A stretch of DNA of 64,000 nucleotides from CAYSEW01 sp964430245. Its GTDB lineage: Bacteria; Bacteroidota; Bacteroidia; Flavobacteriales_D; Parvicellaceae. Position 1 is the first letter of the stretch; each line of letters begins with the position of its first letter. This document shows, in pieces, positions 25,281 to 35,692 of this stretch. Where the stretch lies: NCBI GenBank assembly GCA_964430245.1, contig CAYSEW010000008.1, positions 45,198-109,197 of the forward strand, in the 5' to 3' direction. The translations under genes and the position numbers were made by a program. The notes beneath the pieces were generated by a model. That model had not been told where the DNA came from. It searched no databases and worked only from the letters and a program-made list of their open reading frames with translations.

Positions 25281-26502
25281 TATTTATTCATACATACTAA
25301 TATTATTCCTATTTTCTTGTAAAAGTAATGCTTCAGAAAATAATTTAACATCAACTAACAGAAGTGAATCTGCAGAAATTATATCTCCTGAAACTAATGA
25401 GGATTTAACAAAATCAAATGACATTTCATCTAATAATATACTAATTAATGGTATAATTGAAGGAGCAGAAAATTTAAATTACTTCTTATACTACATAGGT
25501 GATCAACAACCCTATATTTTAGATTCTTGTAAAATTATTACTGGTCAATTTTCTTTTGAAACCCGTGTGCCTTATGAATATAACCTATTGGGACTAGGAT
25601 CTTCGACTCAAAACCTAATGCTTCTAATTGGCAAAAAAAATGATACCATTTCAATTGAAGCCAATCAAAATGAATTACCTAGTAAATACTCAGTTAGCGG
25701 ATCAGAATATTCATCTATTGTACAGTCTTACAATGAAGCTAAGGTTGAATTGATTAATCAATATCAATCAATTCAAAAAGAATCTATGTCATCAAATAAT
25801 TCCAATAAACATCAAAAAGAATTAGAAAAAATAACTTCTTCCTTCAATATCCTTAAAAATAATTTTATAGAAGAAAATAAGGGAACACCTGTACTAGTAA
25901 TGGCCCTTCAAGACATTAGAGATTATGTAAATGAAATGCCTCAACTAAAAATAATAGAAGAGGGCATCAATCAATATTTTCCCAATACTGTTTTTAAACA
26001 AAACATAGAACAAATTTTATCTCAAATTGCTATGCAACAATCTCAAATTGAGCAACAAAAACAAGAACTCTCTAATGCAGGAATATCAATAGGCAAGCCA
26101 GCACCAGAGCTTGACTTCCCTGATGTCAATGGCAACAACATCTCATTATCTAGTTTAAAAGGGAAAATAATTCTCTTGGATTTTTGGGCTTCATGGTGTG
26201 GTCCCTGCCGTAAAGAGAATCCATTCGTTGTCAATTTATACAATAAATACAAAACTAAAGGGTTTGAAATCTATAGCTTATCTTTAGATAACAATAAAGA
26301 TAAATGGATAAATGCTATTCAGCAAGATGGACTAATTTGGCAAAATCATGTAAGTGACCTAAAGGGTTGGCAGTCAGCTGGTGCAGCCAAATATATGGTA
26401 AGGAGTATCCCTCAAACTTTTTTAATAGACAAAAATGGCATAATTATAGATATTGGGCTAAGAGGGGAAGCATTAGAAACTAGATTAAACGAACTATTAT
26501 GA
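25273..26502 (+). CDS. TlpA-like thiol-disulfide protein with DUF4369, lipoprotein
   Basis: 409 residues. The N-terminus carries a short hydrophobic signal ending in FLFSCKSNAS (Cys15), consistent with a lipoprotein. Residues about 55-150 match DUF4369 (a beta-sandwich seen in Bacteroidota TlpA proteins), then a helical linker, then a thioredoxin-fold domain from about 273. The active site is WASWCGPCRKEN with Cys309 and Cys312. A cis-Pro follows in RSIPQTFLID. It likely reduces periplasmic disulfides. The start overlaps gatB by eight bases and its stop overlaps the next, related gene by four. Confidence 0.92.
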   Translation: MPNIYSYILILFLFSCKSNASENNLTSTNRSESAEIISPETNEDLTKSNDISSNNILINGIIEGAENLNYFLYYIGDQQPYILDSCKIITGQFSFETRVPYEYNLLGLGSSTQNLMLLIGKKNDTISIEANQNELPSKYSVSGSEYSSIVQSYNEAKVELINQYQSIQKESMSSNNSNKHQKELEKITSSFNILKNNFIEENKGTPVLVMALQDIRDYVNEMPQLKIIEEGINQYFPNTVFKQNIEQILSQIAMQQSQIEQQKQELSNAGISIGKPAPELDFPDVNGNNISLSSLKGKIILLDFWASWCGPCRKENPFVVNLYNKYKTKGFEIYSLSLDNNKDKWINAIQQDGLIWQNHVSDLKGWQSAGAAKYMVRSIPQTFLIDKNGIIIDIGLRGEALETRLNELL

Positions 26503-27680
26503 TCATAAATAAATATAATTTTTTAACAATAAGCATCTTTTTAATATTTTCTATCAACCTATCCGCTAAAGATATTCAGGTAGAGATCAATGGAACATTA
26601 ACAAATGCAGAAAATCGAATACTCTATCTTCAAACTTTTAAAGAAAATCGAAATCTAACATTAGATTCTATTAAACTCGACAAAAAAGGAAAATTCACTT
26701 TTAAAACTATGGTTAGTGAAATCAATTTTTATTCTTTAAAACTAGCTGGTAGTAATGCCAATGAATTAATATTATTAATTCTTGATAATAAACCAGAAAA
26801 CAGTAAAATCACTTTTAATTTAGATGCAAATTCACTTACTTCTTACACTGTAGAAGGAAGCAATGAATGTATAATCATCAAATCTTATGTTGATATTATT
26901 AATAATTATCAGAAAAACAGAAATGATCAATCAACTATTTTAAACAACAGCAAGTACACTAAAGAAGAAAAAGATAAATCAAAACAAAAAATTGATTCTC
27001 TAGATAAAAACTTTAAAGTATTAAGGAATAAATTCATTAATAAATACTATAAAAACCTTGCTGTTATTGTAAGCGCAAGTTCTTTAAACCCTCAACAAGA
27101 TATTGCACTTTTCAAAAAAATTGCATCTGGCTTGGAAGTTTCAGCTCCAAACTCTGAATATCACATTGCATTTAATAATCAGATTAAACAAATCGAAGAT
27201 CAAATTGTTATCCAACAAAAACAAAAAGAAGAAGAAGAAAGGGTTCAAAATCTAACTAAAATCGGCAATATTGCTCCTGAGTTAAATTTCCCTGATCCTG
27301 ATGGAAAAATAATTACACTTGAATCTTTAAGAGGGAATTACGTACTAATAGACTTTTGGGCTTCATGGTGTAAGCCGTGTCGTATGGAAAATCCAAATGT
27401 TGTAAAACTTTACAATAAGTACAAAGAAAATGGCTTTACAGTGTATAGCGTTTCACTTGATAAAAGTAAAGATAGGTGGCTGGCTGCTATTGCTCAAGAC
27501 AACCTAACCTGGCCAAACCATTTAAGTGACTTAAAACAATGGCAAACTGAAGCTACAAAAATATATGGTTTTAGAGGAATTCCTTACACTGTTCTAATAG
27601 ATAAAGAAGGTAAAATTGTTGCCAAAAACCTTAGAGGTCCTTCATTAGAAAACAAACTAAAAGAGATTTTTGGCGAATAA
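26499..27680 (+). CDS. TlpA-like thiol-disulfide protein with DUF4369, second copy
   Basis: 393 residues built like the previous protein: signal peptide (LTISIFLIFSINLSAK) without a lipobox, DUF4369 (about 27-120), helical linker, and thioredoxin fold. The active site is WASWCKPCRMEN with Cys291 and Cys294, where Lys-Pro replaces Gly-Pro; this should shift the redox potential somewhat. The shared motifs ELNFPDPDGK, SLDKSKDRW and WPNHLSDLKQW are close to those upstream, so this is a tandem duplication. It is coupled to its neighbour by an ATGA overlap. The anchored copy and the free copy may differ in location. Confidence 0.92.
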   Translation: MIINKYNFLTISIFLIFSINLSAKDIQVEINGTLTNAENRILYLQTFKENRNLTLDSIKLDKKGKFTFKTMVSEINFYSLKLAGSNANELILLILDNKPENSKITFNLDANSLTSYTVEGSNECIIIKSYVDIINNYQKNRNDQSTILNNSKYTKEEKDKSKQKIDSLDKNFKVLRNKFINKYYKNLAVIVSASSLNPQQDIALFKKIASGLEVSAPNSEYHIAFNNQIKQIEDQIVIQQKQKEEEERVQNLTKIGNIAPELNFPDPDGKIITLESLRGNYVLIDFWASWCKPCRMENPNVVKLYNKYKENGFTVYSVSLDKSKDRWLAAIAQDNLTWPNHLSDLKQWQTEATKIYGFRGIPYTVLIDKEGKIVAKNLRGPSLENKLKEIFGE

Positions 27681-27688
27681 ATACGAAC

Positions 27689-30600
27689 ATGAGCTTTAGC
27701 TTTAAAAAACCATACATTTTCCTATTTTTTGCTTTTTTCTTTTTTAAGAATAGCATTTCGCAATCAGGCTATTTTCAACAAAAAGTTGACACCTATATTG
27801 AAGTAAAGCTCAATGACCTTGAACATAGTTTATCAGCTTATGAAGAGATTGTCTATACAAATAACTCACCACATTCGCTTGACTCAATTATTGTCCATCT
27901 TTGGCCTAATGCATATAAGAACATCAATACAGCAATGGCTAAACACGATGTAGAAAGTGGAGAAACAAAAATTAGATTTGCTCCAGTTGAACAAAGAGGG
28001 TATATAGATTCATTGGATTTTAAAAGTGACAATAAAAGATTAAAATGGCATTACTATAAAGACAATATAGATATAGCAGTGGTTCACCTTAATCAACCAC
28101 TTAAATCAAGTGAATCAATAAAAATCTCTACTCCATTTTATGTAAAACTACCTAAAGGAATTTTTTCAAGGCTTGGTCATATAGGTCAATCGTATCAGGT
28201 TACTCAATGGTTCCCAAAACCTGCTGTATTTGACAAGAATGGGTGGCATCCTCTTCCCTATTTAAGCCAAGGGGAATTCTATTCCGAATTTGGGAGCTAT
28301 GATGTTAAGATTACTCTTCCAGAAAATTATGTTTTAGGTGCTACAGGAGATCTAGTTAATGGAGAAGAAGAAATAGATTTTTTATTACAAAAAGTAAAAG
28401 AAACTGATTCAATAAAGAATTCAGGAAATTATAATATGTATGATCTGTCTTTTCCTGAAAGCAGTAAAAACTTAAAAACTCTTCACTTTCATCAAGAAAA
28501 TGTACATGATTTTGCCTGGTTTGCAGACAAAAGATACCATGTGTTAAAAGGAGAAGTAGAGCTTCCTGAAAGTAAGCGAAAAGTAACTACTTGGGCTATG
28601 TTTACAAACAATGAGTTTGATCTATGGGAAAAATCCATTGAATATCTAAATGACGCTACCTATTATTATTCATTATGGGTAGGAGAATATCCATACAACC
28701 ATGTAACTGCAGTCGATGGCTCTATTAGTGCTGGAGGAGGGATGGAATACCCTAATATTACTGTAATTGGCGAATCATACAGTGCTTACTCTCATGATGA
28801 AGTAATCACTCATGAAGTAGGACACAACTGGTACTATGGCATTTTAGGAAGTAATGAGCGAGTAAATGCCTGGATGGATGAAGGCATGAACACATATGCA
28901 GAGTTAAGATACATGGAGCAGAAATACAAAAAAGATGATATTTCAATGTCTGCCGGCTTATTATCTATAGATAATTTAGGAAGTAAAGGATTGATGAACC
29001 TAGCCTATCAATTCAATGCCAAAAGAAATCAGGACCAACCGATCCAGATGGGAGCGAGTCTTTATACGCCTATGAATTATGGATCAATTGTATATGGAAA
29101 AACCGGTATTGGATTCCATTATTTAATGGCCTATTTAGGAGAAGAACTATTTGATAAATGCATGCATGCTTATTTTGACAAATGGAAATTCAAGCATCCT
29201 GGTCCTGATGATCTACAACAAGTTTTTGAAGAAACATCTAAAAAAGATCTAAGCTGGTTCTTTCATGATTTCATAAAGACAACCAAGAAAATTGATTATA
29301 AATTTCAATGTCTAAAAAAAGACAGTGATGATCAATATAAGCTAAAGCTTAAAAACAATACAGGGTTCCCTGCACCTATTTCAATAACATCAATCAATAA
29401 AACTAATAATGAATCTCACTCAACATGGATCGAAGGATTTATTGGTGATACCTCTTTAACCCTCTCCTCATCTATTAAACCTACACACTTTATAATTGAT
29501 GAATCCAATCAATCTATGGACATTGATAAAACAAATAATGTAATAAGTACGAAAGGTATTTTTAAAAAACAGGAACCATTAAAGTTCGCATTTTTAGCTG
29601 GCTTAGATGATCAAAATAAATCTAAAATATATTATGCACCATTATTAGGATGGAATGCTTATGATAAGTTAATACCTGGAATTGCTCTTTACAACACCCT
29701 GATCTTTGAAAAAAAGATGGAATGGTTAATTGCACCGATGTATAGTATTGGGAACAAATCTTTAAATGGAACAGCTAAATTCAATTATCGATTTTACCCT
29801 AATAAAATAGCTTCTAAAGTTACTTTAGGATACAAAGGATCCAGCTATTTTCAAGGGTTTGATATGGGAGAACCTAATCAAAGATGGGTAAAAAATGAAT
29901 TTAGAACAGATATTAAATTCAAAGAAAAATCTATCCGAAATACTCCCCTTCATGAATTAAGTATAAAAGGAATAAGAATACAAGACCATGAAGTTTCAAC
30001 AAATTATATAGACCCTCCAGAAATCACCAACCAGACCTCATATTTTGGAGTAATTGATTACACCATTAAAAACAAACAATTTTTAACTCCCAAATCTATA
30101 GCTTTCAAATACATCTATGGTCAAAACACTAATGAGCAGCTTGTTAGCTCTATTTCAATGACTGGAAATTACAGATTAAATTATAATAGTGATCTAAAAG
30201 GAATTGAATTAAGGTTTTTTGGAGGGTATAACTTCTATAGCTCAAGTAAAAGATATAATTTTTCAATGGATGGTCAAAACGGCTATAATGATTATTTATA
30301 TGATAGAACTTATTTAGGTAGAAATAAAATTTATCCAAATATTTTGGCTCAACAAACATCAAATACTCACGGTGGTTTTAAAATAAATACTTTTCAAGGA
30401 GGTTCGGAAGATTGGTTAATATCAAGTAATATAAAAATTGAAATCCCTAAAGTACCTATAGGATTGTTTATGGATCTTGGTTTTTTCACAACACCTTTAA
30501 ATAATGGAGCAGAAATAAAATCACATTTCTTATATAACTCTGGGGTTTATATGAATTTGAAAATTCAAAATAAAGAAATTGCAGGCATATATATCCCAAT

Positions 30601-30742
30601 TATTTATAGTCAAGAAATAGGAAATTCAATGATAAGAGATAATACAAGAATTAATGACATCTCATTTTTGCAACGTATTACTTTTATTATCAATTTTAAC
30701 GAAATCAATCCTTTTCAAATAATTAAGAACATTGCTCCCTAA
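27689..30742 (+). CDS. M1-family metallopeptidase
   Basis: 1017 residues with an N-terminal signal (FLFFAFFFFKNSISQ). The catalytic zinc motif is HEVGH at 375-379, followed by the downstream Glu in NAWMDEGMNTYAE; the upstream substrate-binding segment is GGGMEYPNI in place of GAMEN. Residues about 30-240 form the N-terminal beta domain, and the last 380 residues read as alternating strands, perhaps an outer-membrane or beta-rich region. This Bacteroidota M1 branch is predicted to be an aminopeptidase at the cell surface or in the periplasm. The gene overlaps the lpxH start by 11 bases. Confidence 0.9.
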   Translation: MSFSFKKPYIFLFFAFFFFKNSISQSGYFQQKVDTYIEVKLNDLEHSLSAYEEIVYTNNSPHSLDSIIVHLWPNAYKNINTAMAKHDVESGETKIRFAPVEQRGYIDSLDFKSDNKRLKWHYYKDNIDIAVVHLNQPLKSSESIKISTPFYVKLPKGIFSRLGHIGQSYQVTQWFPKPAVFDKNGWHPLPYLSQGEFYSEFGSYDVKITLPENYVLGATGDLVNGEEEIDFLLQKVKETDSIKNSGNYNMYDLSFPESSKNLKTLHFHQENVHDFAWFADKRYHVLKGEVELPESKRKVTTWAMFTNNEFDLWEKSIEYLNDATYYYSLWVGEYPYNHVTAVDGSISAGGGMEYPNITVIGESYSAYSHDEVITHEVGHNWYYGILGSNERVNAWMDEGMNTYAELRYMEQKYKKDDISMSAGLLSIDNLGSKGLMNLAYQFNAKRNQDQPIQMGASLYTPMNYGSIVYGKTGIGFHYLMAYLGEELFDKCMHAYFDKWKFKHPGPDDLQQVFEETSKKDLSWFFHDFIKTTKKIDYKFQCLKKDSDDQYKLKLKNNTGFPAPISITSINKTNNESHSTWIEGFIGDTSLTLSSSIKPTHFIIDESNQSMDIDKTNNVISTKGIFKKQEPLKFAFLAGLDDQNKSKIYYAPLLGWNAYDKLIPGIALYNTLIFEKKMEWLIAPMYSIGNKSLNGTAKFNYRFYPNKIASKVTLGYKGSSYFQGFDMGEPNQRWVKNEFRTDIKFKEKSIRNTPLHELSIKGIRIQDHEVSTNYIDPPEITNQTSYFGVIDYTIKNKQFLTPKSIAFKYIYGQNTNEQLVSSISMTGNYRLNYNSDLKGIELRFFGGYNFYSSSKRYNFSMDGQNGYNDYLYDRTYLGRNKIYPNILAQQTSNTHGGFKINTFQGGSEDWLISSNIKIEIPKVPIGLFMDLGFFTTPLNNGAEIKSHFLYNSGVYMNLKIQNKEIAGIYIPIIYSQEIGNSMIRDNTRINDISFLQRITFIINFNEINPFQIIKNIAP

Positions 30743-31487
30743 CTCAAATCATAAAATATATTTTGCCTCAGACTTTCATCTGGGAATACCCAATGCTGAA
30801 AAAAGTCTTGATAGAGAAAAGCTATTAGTGAAATGGTTGGAAATGGCTGAAAAGGATGCCAAGGAGATCTATCTAATGGGAGATCTTTTTGATTTCTGGT
30901 TTGAATACAAGCATTCCATCCCAAAAGGGTTTACAAGATTTTTGGGGAAATTAGCTCAAATATGTGATAGTGGAGTACCTGTACATGTATTTATTGGAAA
31001 TCATGACATGTGGATGTTTGGATATTTAGAATCGGAAATAGGCGTTAATATAATTAGAAAACCCATAGACATTGAAATCAATGGCAAGCTTTTTCATTTA
31101 GCACATGGTGATGGATTAGGTCCAGGAGATAGAGGTTATAAATTCATTAAAAAAGTATTTGCCAGTAAAATATGCCAATGGCTTTTTGCAAGAATTCATC
31201 CCAATACTGGAATTGGCATTGCCAATTATTGGTCTAAAAAAAGTCGCCTACAGGAAAAACAAATTCCTGAATTCTTGGGAGAAGAGAAAGAGTGGCTCAT
31301 TCAATATTGTAAAGAAAAACTGAAAGAAAAAAATTACGACTATTTCATATTTGGACATCGACACCTACCTATAGAACATGTATTTGAAAATGAGTCAAAA
31401 TACATCAACCTGGGAGATTGGATCCACCATAATACTTATGCTATTTTTGATAATAGTAATGTAGAATTAAAGAAATTTAATCCTTGA
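30732..31487 (+). CDS. lpxH: UDP-2,3-diacylglucosamine diphosphatase
   Basis: 251 residues of the calcineurin-like phosphoesterase fold. Motifs in order: ASDFHLG, GDLFDFWFEY, IGNHDMWMF, LAHGDGLGPGDRGYKF and FGHRHLP. These fit LpxH, which cleaves UDP-2,3-diacyl-GlcN to lipid X and UMP in lipid A synthesis at the membrane surface. No ATG or GTG precedes the first metal-binding motif, so the TTG at 30732 is the best start; it lies inside the end of the M1 peptidase gene. It ends base-to-base against gap on the other strand. Confidence 0.9.
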   Translation: MLPNSNHKIYFASDFHLGIPNAEKSLDREKLLVKWLEMAEKDAKEIYLMGDLFDFWFEYKHSIPKGFTRFLGKLAQICDSGVPVHVFIGNHDMWMFGYLESEIGVNIIRKPIDIEINGKLFHLAHGDGLGPGDRGYKFIKKVFASKICQWLFARIHPNTGIGIANYWSKKSRLQEKQIPEFLGEEKEWLIQYCKEKLKEKNYDYFIFGHRHLPIEHVFENESKYINLGDWIHHNTYAIFDNSNVELKKFNP

Positions 31488-32483
31488 TCAACTGATCTTT
31501 TTAACTAGATCTACTAATCTATTAGAGTATCCGAATTCATTATCATACCACCCAATAACTCTAACGGTATTGTCTTTTACTGTTGTTAATCCTGAATCGA
31601 TTATACAAGAATAAGGGTTTCCAACTATGTCATTAGAGACAATTGGCTCCTCTGTATAACTTAAAACATTGTTCATTTCTCCTTTACTTGCATTGAATAA
31701 TGCATTATTTAAATCCTCCCTAGATATTGAATTTTCAACCACACAAATAATATCTGTTAATGATCCGTTAATTACAGGAACTCGAATTCCAATTCCTTCT
31801 AACTTACCATTGAGATTAGGAAAAATTTTTCCTATAGCTTTGGCGGCTCCTGTTGATGTAGGAATAATAGACCTTGCAGCAGCTCTAGCACGCCTTAGAT
31901 CTTTATGAGGGGCGTCATGGATGTTTTGATCTCCTGTATAAGCATGGGTAGTGGTTATATAACCAGATTTAATCTTACATAGGTCATCTATTATTTTAAC
32001 CATTGGAGCTGCACAATTGGTCGTACAAGATGCATTACTAACAATCTTCTCACTACTATCTATTATATGGTCATTGACCCCCATCACTATTGTTTTAATA
32101 TCATTATCAGAAGCTGGGGCAGAAATAATCACTTTTTTAGCTCCTGCTGTAAGATGTTTAGACGCACCTTCTCTTGTTCTAAAAAATCCTGTAGATTCAA
32201 TAACAACATCGACACCTAAATCTTCCCAAGGTAAATTACCAGGGTCTCTTTCACTAAATACTTTTACTTTTTTAGAATTGATAGATATTGACTCTTGATC
32301 ACAAGAAATTTCAGCATTATTAATGCCATGAATTGAATCATATTTTAATAAATAGGAAAGTGTTTGAGCATCTACAAGGTCATTAATGGCTATAAGCTCA
32401 ATATTATCATCTGTAGCTATGCAACGAGTAAATACTCTTCCTATTCTACCAAATCCGTTAATTGCAACTTTTATTTTACCCAT
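31488..32483 (-). CDS. gap: Glyceraldehyde-3-phosphate dehydrogenase
   Basis: 331 residues. NAD-binding INGFGRIGRVFTR begins the Rossmann fold. The catalytic Cys is in SNASCTTNCAAPMVKII, with the partner His in TTTHAYTGDQ. The C-terminal WYDNEFGYSNR is conserved. It oxidises G3P to 1,3-bisphosphoglycerate in glycolysis. It has its own promoter-like TTG-N19-TATCTTTG whose TTG lies within the terminator of the upstream gene. The leader would be about 10-15 bases. Confidence 0.97.
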   Translation of the reverse strand: MGKIKVAINGFGRIGRVFTRCIATDDNIELIAINDLVDAQTLSYLLKYDSIHGINNAEISCDQESISINSKKVKVFSERDPGNLPWEDLGVDVVIESTGFFRTREGASKHLTAGAKKVIISAPASDNDIKTIVMGVNDHIIDSSEKIVSNASCTTNCAAPMVKIIDDLCKIKSGYITTTHAYTGDQNIHDAPHKDLRRARAAARSIIPTSTGAAKAIGKIFPNLNGKLEGIGIRVPVINGSLTDIICVVENSISREDLNNALFNASKGEMNNVLSYTEEPIVSNDIVGNPYSCIIDSGLTTVKDNTVRVIGWYDNEFGYSNRLVDLVKKIS

Positions 32484-32499
32484 GACTAATAATTAAAAA

Positions 32500-32529
32500 C
32501 AAAGATAATATTAAAAAAAAAGGTCTCAA
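32500..32529 (-). promoter_or_regulatory. Bacteroidota-type promoter of gap
   Basis: On the minus strand TTG (32529-32527) is followed after 19 bases by TATCTTTG (32507-32500), an exact match to TTG-N19-TAnnTTTG. The -33 element falls inside the hairpin at 32521-32542. Pattern-based. Confidence 0.6.
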
Positions 32530-32542
32530 CATGTTGAGACCT
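32513..32542 (-). terminator. Intrinsic terminator of the T9SS substrate gene
   Basis: A perfect 22-base palindrome, AGGTCTCAAC-AT-GTTGAGACCT at 32521-32542. On the minus strand it is followed by eight Ts, and on the plus strand by five. It lies about 25 bases after the stop of the 1041-residue gene and overlaps the presumed gap promoter. Confidence 0.9.
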
Positions 32543-32566
32543 TTTTGATTCATTCAATAATAATTT

Positions 32567-35500
32567 TTAATACTTCACAAACTTAGCTACTTTATTCACT
32601 TCCATAGATTCTACTATAGCAAAGTAAGTTCCTATAGGAAATTTAGCGCAGTCAAAATTCATTGTATGAGCTCCTGAAGACATGTTATTCCAAGTAACAT
32701 TCTTCATTACTTTTCCTTGGAGATCATAAATCTTAAATGTAACATCAGTTCTTTTTGACAATTCAAAACTAACATTGATCTCATCAGTTGCAGGGTTTGG
32801 ATAAACATTTAAATAATCTATAATTAACTCATTACTAGCTTCTATAGGTTTTAATTCATTTGTATGAAGTACATCATCAGATCTCCAAATTCCTCTACCA
32901 TGAGTACCTAAATAAAGAGCACCAGGATTATTTACCATTTGAAATCTATTTAATGAATCTATACCATCTTCCCAATCTCTCCATTGCTGACGAACATCAA
33001 ATACAGGTATTGGACCAATTTCTTCATTATGTGCCGTCCAGTTAACACTTCCAGCACTTGGATTATCTGTACTAAAAACACCATACTCTGTTCCAATTAT
33101 AATATAATCTGTAGATGGATCTTTCTCGACAACACAACCAAATACAGGCATATTTGGTAAATTTCCATCTATAGCAGAAAACGAAGGACTAGATGAAGTT
33201 GCATTGGTTGAATAATAAACCTGACTCCCAGAAGTTCCACCTCTTGTTACACATACATTATTTGGATCTGCTGGATCAACAGAAATATCTGTAATTACAC
33301 CAGAAAAAGTAGTAGGTGATGTAATTTTTTGAATATGTATCTGGTATTCAACAGTACTACCATCTAAATTAGAATATAAATGGCTATCATCATCAAAATT
33401 GATATTATCCAAAGCTGTTCCTGTAACTGTATCTCCAGTTGATATTAAAATCAATGTGTCATTATCTCTAGGACGATATGTATGATCTGCTGCTTCCATA
33501 GAATAAGCACTATCTAATCCAGAAACTCTTACCAACTCTCCATTAGAAGAACCTATCCATAACCAGTTACCATCCTTAGAAAAATCATAGCTACGAGCAC
33601 TACTGTTCATAAGAGAAGCACTTAGTGGATATAAATTCCACCATTCTGGAGTAACTCCAAATCTCATCATATCACGAGTAAGGTAAATATTAGCATCTCC
33701 CTGTGTAGCGAATAATGATTGCTTATAATCAGGTAAATTAATTGTATCCTGAGCTGTTGGATTATAATAATAAGTTTCACCTGCAAATATCGTATCAAAA
33801 TTAGGAAGAATAGAATCTGTTTGAGGTGTAACAGATTCATATGTAACAGTTAAATTTTGAGTTAACGTATATTCCATTGGTATACTGAAAGATTCACTGT
33901 AATAAGTAACAACATCACCAATTGAGTAAGAAGTATCAGGAATAAACTGAACGGAATCTTGAGTATTCATGTCCATTCCATCTTCATATAATCTAATCGC
34001 ATTATAAAAAGGACCGCAATCCAAACCTACAGTTCCCGAACAGGGTGCAGGTTGATCTTGCCAGTTTAACCCTCTATCGTCTGAACGAGCAATATCTCCA
34101 TTATAAACTGTAGCAATAATGGCATCACTGCTTAAATAAGAGATTTCACATTCAAATCCATCTCCACCTCTTACTTCTTTAAATTCTAATGGCCCAATTC
34201 CTGAATGATCATTATATTGAGTACCATTATCTTGAGTCCCACCCATAACAGCACCATCTCCACCATAGGCTATTCCATAAAACTGAGTAATATTATATCC
34301 TTTATTTACAACACTAAAGAGACCAACTTGAGGACCAAATGACATTTGTACCCCTCCATCGTTACCAACATACATTCTACCTTGAGAATTCCATGTTATT
34401 CTATGATTATCTGCATGAACATATTGTGGATTAGAAGGATTTAAAGCCCAATTAGATATTACCTGCCATTCTCCATTATCACATGCTCCACCTGGTGTTT
34501 CCTCCCATTTCCAAAGGTCTATACCACCTAATATACAAGCATTAGTTCCAGGAATAGCAGATATAACAAGATCATAATAACCTTGTCCGCTCCTTGATGT
34601 CAATGGTTCAAATCCAGGAGTTGATGACGGCCCTATTTGACACCAATTAGATCCATTATCCATTGAGCGATAAACTCCACCCAATTTACTAGCAGAATTT
34701 GCAAATACAGTATATAATGAATAATTACCAGAAGCATCTTTTTCATGAGAAATCCCATACTCTACTCTTGACATACCACTACCAGAAAGTGCACCTGTTG
34801 AATGAAGGTCAGTCCAGTTATTACCACCATCCTGACTAAGGAATGATCTCTGTCCACCTTGGGCAACACCAACAATGATTACTTGACCATCATTTGAAAC
34901 TTTAACATCTACAGTTGTAGCAGTTGTAACTCCAGATACAGTAGATGGAGTTCCTAGGTTCTCCACTTTTTTCAATCCCTGTGATATTCCAACATAATAG
35001 ACAACCTCTGACTGAGTAGGATCTGCTACCACCTTACAAACATCAACACCATTTGTGCCAGATAATTGTTGAAAGGTAACACCCTCATCTTCACTATACC
35101 AAATCCCATCTCCATCCTGAGTACCACTTCCTTCACCTGACATACCTCCTTCATAAGCAGCACCTCCAGTAGCTACATAAATAGTACCATTACCAGAAAT
35201 AGCTATAGAAGAAATAGATATAGAGCCATTACCATTAGCTGCATCATTTACAGCATCATCAAAAGATTGTACTCTATCCCATGTTGCACCAGCATTAATA
35301 GTTTTAAATAATCCTCCACTTACACTACCCGCATAGATCAAATTGTCGTCAGCAGGGTCAATTGCAATGCCTCTTGTTCTTCCACCAACATTATCCGGTC
35401 CTTCATCTACAAATGTAAATGCACCACCTTTTTGCATCATGATCTGCAAGACTTCTTGCTTAGCTAACCTTAGCTGTTCATGGTTTATTTTACCAGTAAT

Positions 35501-35692
35501 AACATCTGCATATAATGAATGATATAGCTCAGCAGCATCATTCCAAGTTTGAGATTTTCCTTCATTGGATTTCAATTCAGCTAACTGATAATTACGCTTA
35601 ACTGGTTCATTAACAGAATCATTATTAAAATATATAATTCCACCTATTGCGATAAAAAGTGAAGTTGAAAGTAATAGTATTGATTTTTTCAT
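32567..35692 (-). CDS. T9SS-secreted BNR/VPS10-type beta-propeller protein
   Basis: 1041 residues. The N-terminal hydrophobic segment (ILLLSTSLFIAIGGIIYF) is the export signal. The family marker VDEGPDNVGGRTRGI follows near residue 95, then many BNR-like blades (GGLFKTINAGATWD, IWYSEDEGVTFQQL, VYRSMDNGSNW), as in Bacteroidota sortilin-like propellers. The C-terminal about 80 residues form a type A sorting domain: VYPNPATDEINV, FKIYDLQGKVM, SGAHTMNF, and GTYFAIV before the end KFVKY. It should be exported by Sec and then T9SS to the cell surface or medium. Its substrate is unknown; no sialidase Arg-triad was verified. Confidence 0.9.
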   Translation of the reverse strand: MKKSILLLSTSLFIAIGGIIYFNNDSVNEPVKRNYQLAELKSNEGKSQTWNDAAELYHSLYADVITGKINHEQLRLAKQEVLQIMMQKGGAFTFVDEGPDNVGGRTRGIAIDPADDNLIYAGSVSGGLFKTINAGATWDRVQSFDDAVNDAANGNGSISISSIAISGNGTIYVATGGAAYEGGMSGEGSGTQDGDGIWYSEDEGVTFQQLSGTNGVDVCKVVADPTQSEVVYYVGISQGLKKVENLGTPSTVSGVTTATTVDVKVSNDGQVIIVGVAQGGQRSFLSQDGGNNWTDLHSTGALSGSGMSRVEYGISHEKDASGNYSLYTVFANSASKLGGVYRSMDNGSNWCQIGPSSTPGFEPLTSRSGQGYYDLVISAIPGTNACILGGIDLWKWEETPGGACDNGEWQVISNWALNPSNPQYVHADNHRITWNSQGRMYVGNDGGVQMSFGPQVGLFSVVNKGYNITQFYGIAYGGDGAVMGGTQDNGTQYNDHSGIGPLEFKEVRGGDGFECEISYLSSDAIIATVYNGDIARSDDRGLNWQDQPAPCSGTVGLDCGPFYNAIRLYEDGMDMNTQDSVQFIPDTSYSIGDVVTYYSESFSIPMEYTLTQNLTVTYESVTPQTDSILPNFDTIFAGETYYYNPTAQDTINLPDYKQSLFATQGDANIYLTRDMMRFGVTPEWWNLYPLSASLMNSSARSYDFSKDGNWLWIGSSNGELVRVSGLDSAYSMEAADHTYRPRDNDTLILISTGDTVTGTALDNINFDDDSHLYSNLDGSTVEYQIHIQKITSPTTFSGVITDISVDPADPNNVCVTRGGTSGSQVYYSTNATSSSPSFSAIDGNLPNMPVFGCVVEKDPSTDYIIIGTEYGVFSTDNPSAGSVNWTAHNEEIGPIPVFDVRQQWRDWEDGIDSLNRFQMVNNPGALYLGTHGRGIWRSDDVLHTNELKPIEASNELIIDYLNVYPNPATDEINVSFELSKRTDVTFKIYDLQGKVMKNVTWNNMSSGAHTMNFDCAKFPIGTYFAIVESMEVNKVAKFVKY

